Assembly: GCA_003556985.1 (NCBI GenBank) | Contig: PWPZ01000071.1 | Coordinates: 1 to 7,944, forward strand | Length of the DNA stretch: 7,944 nucleotides | Reading direction: 5' to 3' | DNA from: Bacteroidota bacterium | GTDB taxonomy: Bacteria > Bacteroidota > Bacteroidia > Bacteroidales > PUMT01 | Program-made: the position numbers and the translations under genes | The notes under the pieces: model-generated | What the model saw: only the letters and a program-made list of their open reading frames with translations | Told to the model about the DNA's origin: nothing | Database searches by the model: none | Shown here: positions 4,895-7,944 of the stretch, piece by piece | Layout of the letters: the number at the start of each line of letters is the position of its first letter | Position numbering within the stretch: position 1 is the first letter of the stretch

Positions 4895-6028
4895 ATGATT
4901 ACTTTAGCCTTTTTTAATCATAAATCAAGTCGATACAAATTGAGCCTGCCAGACAAAATGCTAAGGAGTTTGATAATTTTACTGTTTCCGCTGTTCACCG
5001 GCATATATGCCAGCGCGGCGGAAGAGAACCCGCTGGAAGAGGTGAAATTTGAGCCGGGAGCATTTATTTTTGATCATATCGGCGATGCCTACGAATGGCA
5101 CCTTTTTGATATCGATGGCAAGCACTACAGCGTTCCGCTGCCTGTGATCCTTTACCATCGTGAAAAAGGGCTGAATATTTTCATGTCACACAGATTTCAA
5201 CACGGATATGCCACCTACAAAGGGTTCGGGGTAGTTACCGATGGGCCCGAAAAGGGTAAGATCAGGGTTGTAAGGGAGGACGGAACCGTCGATCCCGATG
5301 CTGCCCGGCCAATCGATATTTCCATAACTAAAAACGTTACAGGAATGATCTTCGCCGCCCTTGTTATGATGGCAATATTCCTCACGGTGGCCAAACGCTA
5401 CAAGAGAAGACCCGTTTCATCTCCCAGCGGTATACAAAGCCTGTTTGAGCCCCTTATATTGTTTGTTATTGATGATATAGTAAAACCCGCCATCGGTGAA
5501 AAAAAATACATTCCTTTTTTGCCTTACCTGCTCACATTGTTTTTCTTTATCTGGATAAACAATATGCTGGGACTTATACCCATTTTCCCCATGGGGGCGA
5601 ATGTTACCGGGAATATATCTGTTGCAGGGGGACTGGCGCTTACTTCCTTTCTGGTAATTAACCTTAGCGGGAACCGGCAATACTGGCAGCATATATTTAA
5701 TACACCGCATGTACCATTATTTTTAAAACTGCCCATACCTATCATGCCGGTGATCGAGGTGGTGGGTATTCTGACAAAACCTTTCGTGCTGATGGTAAGG
5801 TTGTTTGCCAACATTACGGCTGGCCATATAATAACCATGGGTTTTTTCACGCTAATATTCATATTCGGGGAAGTTTCACCCTCATTCGGTTACGGGGGTT
5901 CGGTCCTTTCGGTTGGGTTCGGAATCTTTATAACCTTCCTCGAGCTGCTGGTGGCCCTGATCCAGGCCTATGTGTTTACGCTGCTGACCTCACTGTTTAT
6001 AGGAATGGCAGTTGCTGACGGACATTAA
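4895..6028 (+). CDS. atpB: F1F0 ATP synthase subunit a
   Basis: Subunit a forms the proton half-channels of the membrane motor. The conserved core is at the C-terminus: the essential Arg is R302 in VRLFANITAGH, and Q357 lies in LIQAYVFTLL. H311 and E350 occupy the places of E. coli E219 and H245, a reciprocal exchange known to be functional. Membrane helices lie around 149-166, 208-229, 242-258, 280-325 and 334-370. At 377 aa it is about 100 residues longer than E. coli AtpB. The extra part is a hydrophobic signal-like stretch (LIILLFPLFTG, then ASA-AEEN) and a soluble domain (about 43-145) with FDHIGDAYEWHLFD. This places that domain in the periplasm. M22 (base 4958) would give a classical signal peptide and may be the true start; neither start has a good ribosome site. 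Confidence 0.96.
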   Translation: MITLAFFNHKSSRYKLSLPDKMLRSLIILLFPLFTGIYASAAEENPLEEVKFEPGAFIFDHIGDAYEWHLFDIDGKHYSVPLPVILYHREKGLNIFMSHRFQHGYATYKGFGVVTDGPEKGKIRVVREDGTVDPDAARPIDISITKNVTGMIFAALVMMAIFLTVAKRYKRRPVSSPSGIQSLFEPLILFVIDDIVKPAIGEKKYIPFLPYLLTLFFFIWINNMLGLIPIFPMGANVTGNISVAGGLALTSFLVINLSGNRQYWQHIFNTPHVPLFLKLPIPIMPVIEVVGILTKPFVLMVRLFANITAGHIITMGFFTLIFIFGEVSPSFGYGGSVLSVGFGIFITFLELLVALIQAYVFTLLTSLFIGMAVADGH

Positions 6029-6101
6029 TACCGAAAAATAATCATCCTTAAATGATAAAGTTCAGTTAACAATAATTCTTTTATCCTTAAAATTAAAAAT
6101 T

Positions 6102-6359
6102 ATGCTATTATTATCGATTATCCTGCAAGTCACATGGGCTGGCACTGTTGCACAACTCGGAGCAGCCTTTGCAGCAAGTATTTGTTTACTGGGGGCCAGT
6201 TTCGGCATCAGTAAAATAGGTGTTACCGCCCTTGAAGCAATTGCACGCCAGCCCGAAGCCGCAGGAGATGTCCGGTCAAATCTAATTGTTGCGGCAGCTC
6301 TTATAGAAGGGGTAGCCTTTTTTGCGATAGTAGTGTGCCTTCTGGTACTGTTTATGTAA
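6102..6359 (+). CDS. atpE: F1F0 ATP synthase subunit c
   Basis: Subunit c forms the rotating ring in the membrane. The 85-aa protein has two helices (about 12-44 and 58-84) joined by the ARQPE loop (R49-Q50-P51). The ion-binding carboxylate is E69 in ALIEGVAFF, exactly 20 residues after the loop Arg, as in E. coli (R41, D61). The residues after E69 are G-V, not the S/T pair seen in sodium rings, which suggests protons. The helix-1 packing motif, normally GxGxGxG, reads G31-x-S33-x-G35-x-S37. It is 73 bases after atpB and is followed by a stable hairpin before atpF. There is no Shine-Dalgarno; the leader before the ATG is A/T-only (AAAATTAAAAATT). Confidence 0.97.
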   Translation: MLLLSIILQVTWAGTVAQLGAAFAASICLLGASFGISKIGVTALEAIARQPEAAGDVRSNLIVAAALIEGVAFFAIVVCLLVLFM

Positions 6360-6363
6360 TTTT

Positions 6364-6408
6364 CAGGATATCCGGGGCGTTACTTCCTTACACTCCGGAT
6401 ATATCCTG
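6364..6408 (+). promoter_or_regulatory. stable intercistronic hairpin between atpE and atpF
   Basis: CAGGATATCCGG (6364-6375) pairs with CCGGATATATCCTG (6395-6408), with only two unpaired bases on the 3' side. G-U and G-C pairs can extend it inward around a loop of about 15 bases. Only four T follow (6410-6413), so it would be at most a partial terminator. Its place right after the gene for the most abundant subunit suggests mRNA processing, 3'-end protection of atpE mRNA, or attenuation, which would give more c than b. That role is inference. Confidence 0.6.
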
Positions 6409-6424
6409 GTTTTAAAAAACAAAC

Positions 6425-6919
6425 ATGGATCTGATAACGCCCGATTTTGGATTGTTCTTCTGGATGCTGGTTACTTTCACGCTGGTCTTTTTAATTTTAA
6501 AAAAGTTTGCGTGGAAGCCAATTGTCCAGGCATTGAAGGAACGCGAAGAAAATATCCAGGAAGGGATTGAAAATGCTGAAACAGCCAGGCAGGAGCTTGA
6601 GAATGTCAAGATCAAATCGGATAAAATAATATCCGAGTCTATAGTGGAAAGGGATAAGCTGATCAGGCAGGGGAGAGAAATAAAAGAAAAGCTTATGGTC
6701 GAAGCGCGTGATGAAGCTGAAAAAGAGGCCAGAAAAATGGTTGATTCGGCCAAGAAACTGATTGAGGAGGAAAAGACGGCTGCTGTTAACCAGATTAAGG
6801 AACAGATTGCATCTTTATCGGTTGAAATTGCAGAAAGGATTCTTCGGAAAAAACTAAAAGACGATGCAGATCAAACAGAGCTGATGAACAGTCTGCTGGA
6901 TGAATTCAAGCTGAACTGA
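6425..6919 (+). CDS. atpF: F1F0 ATP synthase subunit b
   Basis: Subunit b builds the peripheral stalk that holds the F1 head against the a subunit. The 164-aa protein has one N-terminal membrane helix (about residues 8-27, LFFWMLVTFTLVFLILKKF). The typical FAWKPI turn follows (28-33), then a long, highly charged helix/coiled coil (about 35-145) rich in E, K, R and regularly spaced A/I/L. The C-terminal part, SVEIAERILRKKL (132-144), is where b contacts delta. Length is normal for the family. There is a single b gene, so a homodimer is expected unless a second copy lies elsewhere. It begins 16 bases after the atpE-atpF hairpin and is followed by an unusually long 103-base gap before atpH. Confidence 0.96.
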   Translation: MDLITPDFGLFFWMLVTFTLVFLILKKFAWKPIVQALKEREENIQEGIENAETARQELENVKIKSDKIISESIVERDKLIRQGREIKEKLMVEARDEAEKEARKMVDSAKKLIEEEKTAAVNQIKEQIASLSVEIAERILRKKLKDDADQTELMNSLLDEFKLN

Positions 6920-6961
6920 TAATTGTGCAAACAGACGAGATTCGGCTGGATAAATTTATTG

Positions 6962-6969
6962 CATATTTG
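6962..6969 (+). promoter_or_regulatory. weak internal promoter candidate before atpH
   Basis: CATATTTG differs from TAnnTTTG only at the first base. TTC at 6941-6943, 18 bases upstream, could stand in for the -33 TTG. It lies in the 103-base gap between atpF and atpH, where these genes are commonly close together. A transcript starting near 6976 would have a leader of about 45 bases to atpH. The evidence is thin; A/T-rich DNA produces such matches by chance. Confidence 0.25.
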
Positions 6970-7022
6970 TAATTATGAGGCAGGACCTTCCGGCTGACCG
7001 ATGAAACAGAAATATCAAAAAC

Positions 7023-7595
7023 ATGAACGAAAGTAAAATTCCCGCCAGATATGCCAGAGCACTGTTTCTTACCGGCAAGGAAAAAGGGATTCTCAAAATG
7101 CTTTCGGATGAAATACAAATCCTTTCGGAGTTTTTTGAAAATACCCCTGCAATTATTCCCTGGCTGAGAAGTCCTGCCATTAGCGCAGAAGAAAAAAAGG
7201 ATGTATTGCGCAAACAATTTGAATCAAACTTGTCGGAAACTTCCTTGAAATTTATTGGTCTGGTGATCACCAAAAAACGGGAAAGATATTTCCAGGAAAT
7301 ATTCAGGTTTTTTATTCAATTATATAAAGCTGAGGCAGGAATCAAAACACTTGTGCTCACCACTGCGGCTCCGATAGATGATACGACTATGCAAAAACTG
7401 AATCTGTGGTACCAGCAGAAGGACAAGCCGCCGCACGAACTTGTTACCAGGGTAAAGCCATCGATAATAGGAGGATTTATGCTGCAAATCGATGATATAT
7501 TATATGATGCATCAGTTTCAAATGAATTAGCCCTGTTGAAAAAGGAGTTAACCAAACAGGTAAGAGAGGAAGCTACAACTAAACACAGACCATAA
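7023..7595 (+). CDS. atpH: F1F0 ATP synthase subunit delta
   Basis: Subunit delta (the OSCP equivalent) caps the F1 head and ties it to the b stalk. The 190-aa protein starts with the family pattern (K)IPARYARALF (5-15) and has a helical N-terminal domain (about 1-105), which binds the tip of alpha. The C-terminal domain ends in the conserved KPSIIGGFMLQIDDILYDAS stretch (145-164) followed by a helix (NELALLKKEL). Length is normal. It precedes atpA by 21 bases, the standard b-delta-alpha order. No Shine-Dalgarno is seen. Two very short frames in the leader (6975-7004 and 7001-7036) overlap each other or the start, but show no sign of being genes. Confidence 0.95.
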   Translation: MNESKIPARYARALFLTGKEKGILKMLSDEIQILSEFFENTPAIIPWLRSPAISAEEKKDVLRKQFESNLSETSLKFIGLVITKKRERYFQEIFRFFIQLYKAEAGIKTLVLTTAAPIDDTTMQKLNLWYQQKDKPPHELVTRVKPSIIGGFMLQIDDILYDASVSNELALLKKELTKQVREEATTKHRP

Positions 7596-7616
7596 ATTTT
7601 TAACCTATATTAGGTC

Positions 7617-7944
7617 ATGAGCGATTTAAAACCAGGAGAAGTATCTGACATATTGAAACAACAGCTTGAAGACTTCAGCTTAACCGTTGAACACGAAGAG
7701 GTTGGTACGGTCCTTCAGGTAGGTGATGGCATAGCACGATTGTACGGTCTTTCCAATGTTAATGCAAATGAATTGATAGAATTTGAATCGGGGGTTCAGG
7801 GAATCGTGCTTAATCTTGAAGAAGACCATGTGGGGGCAGTTTTGCTTGATGATTCCGAAACCATAAACGAAGGAGATATTGCCAGGAGAACGGGGCAGAT
7901 TGCTTCACTGGATGTAGGAGAAGGTCTTATAGGACGGGTTATCA
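7617..7944 (+). CDS. atpA: F1F0 ATP synthase subunit alpha (5' part, cut by the window edge)
   Basis: This is the non-catalytic nucleotide-binding subunit of the F1 head. The visible 109 codons cover the N-terminal helix (MSDLKPGEVSDILKQQL), which contacts delta. They then cover the beta-barrel crown domain with the typical sequence GTVLQVGDGIARLYGL (30-45), followed by FESGVQGIVLNLEEDHVG (56-73) and the start of the linker (GEGLIGRV). The Walker A site lies beyond the window. No stop codon is met before 7944. A gamma gene is expected next in this gene order. Confidence 0.97.
   Translation, partial: MSDLKPGEVSDILKQQLEDFSLTVEHEEVGTVLQVGDGIARLYGLSNVNANELIEFESGVQGIVLNLEEDHVGAVLLDDSETINEGDIARRTGQIASLDVGEGLIGRVI

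Noticed and set aside
6975..7036. two mini-frames (9 and 11 codons) in the atpF-atpH spacer
   Set aside because: They are too short to judge, overlap each other and the atpH start, and have no composition suggesting a leader peptide.
1..7944. mobile elements, CRISPR arrays, defence genes or a novel gene system
   Set aside because: Every substantial + strand frame belongs to a known housekeeping family. No transposase, integrase, regularly spaced repeats or unknown gene cluster was seen.

Overview
The window looks like ordinary chromosome from a member of the Bacteroidota, most likely Bacteroidales or Marinilabiliales. Four things point there. Two intergenic regions carry perfect matches to the Bacteroidota -7 promoter element TAnnTTTG (936-943 and 3908-3915). 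Start codons mostly sit behind A/T-rich leaders without Shine-Dalgarno sequences. PlsX has the short (about 313 aa) form. The ATP synthase a subunit carries a secretion-signal-like N-terminus and an extra periplasmic domain, and a bactofilin lies just upstream of the F0 genes. All confidently called genes are on the + strand.

Layout. 1-68 may hold the last codons of an upstream gene, and 69-369 is non-coding with a few small hairpins. 370-765 encodes a stand-alone CheY-like receiver protein. 766-959 is non-coding and holds a roughly 108-nt inverted-repeat structure, followed by a promoter. 960-3758 is a lipid/ribosome cluster: DUF177 (YceD), rpmF, plsX and fabH, with plsX and fabH overlapping by one base. 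3759-3947 is an intergenic region with a perfect 7+7 bp dyad and a promoter. 3948-4370 is a bactofilin, closed by two consecutive terminator-like hairpins, of which the second (4395-4429) is textbook. 4489-7944 is the start of an F1F0 ATP synthase operon: an AtpI-like membrane protein, atpB (a), atpE (c), atpF (b), atpH (delta) and the first 109 codons of atpA (alpha).

How the genes work together. PlsX makes acyl-phosphate for phospholipid synthesis and FabH starts fatty-acid elongation. They are co-transcribed with ribosomal protein L32 and the DUF177 protein, which is linked to 23S rRNA/L32 in other organisms, so membrane synthesis and ribosome production share one transcript. The ATP synthase genes encode the proton channel and ring (a, c), the peripheral stalk (b, delta) and the beginning of the catalytic head (alpha). 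The genes for beta and epsilon are not upstream here.

I found no mobile element, CRISPR array, tRNA/rRNA or unknown multi-gene system. The points most worth a second look are modest: the structured intergenic element at 800-907, the strong hairpin between atpE and atpF, serine substitutions in the glycine motif of the c subunit, the periplasmic domain of AtpB, and the apparent absence of AtpZ.
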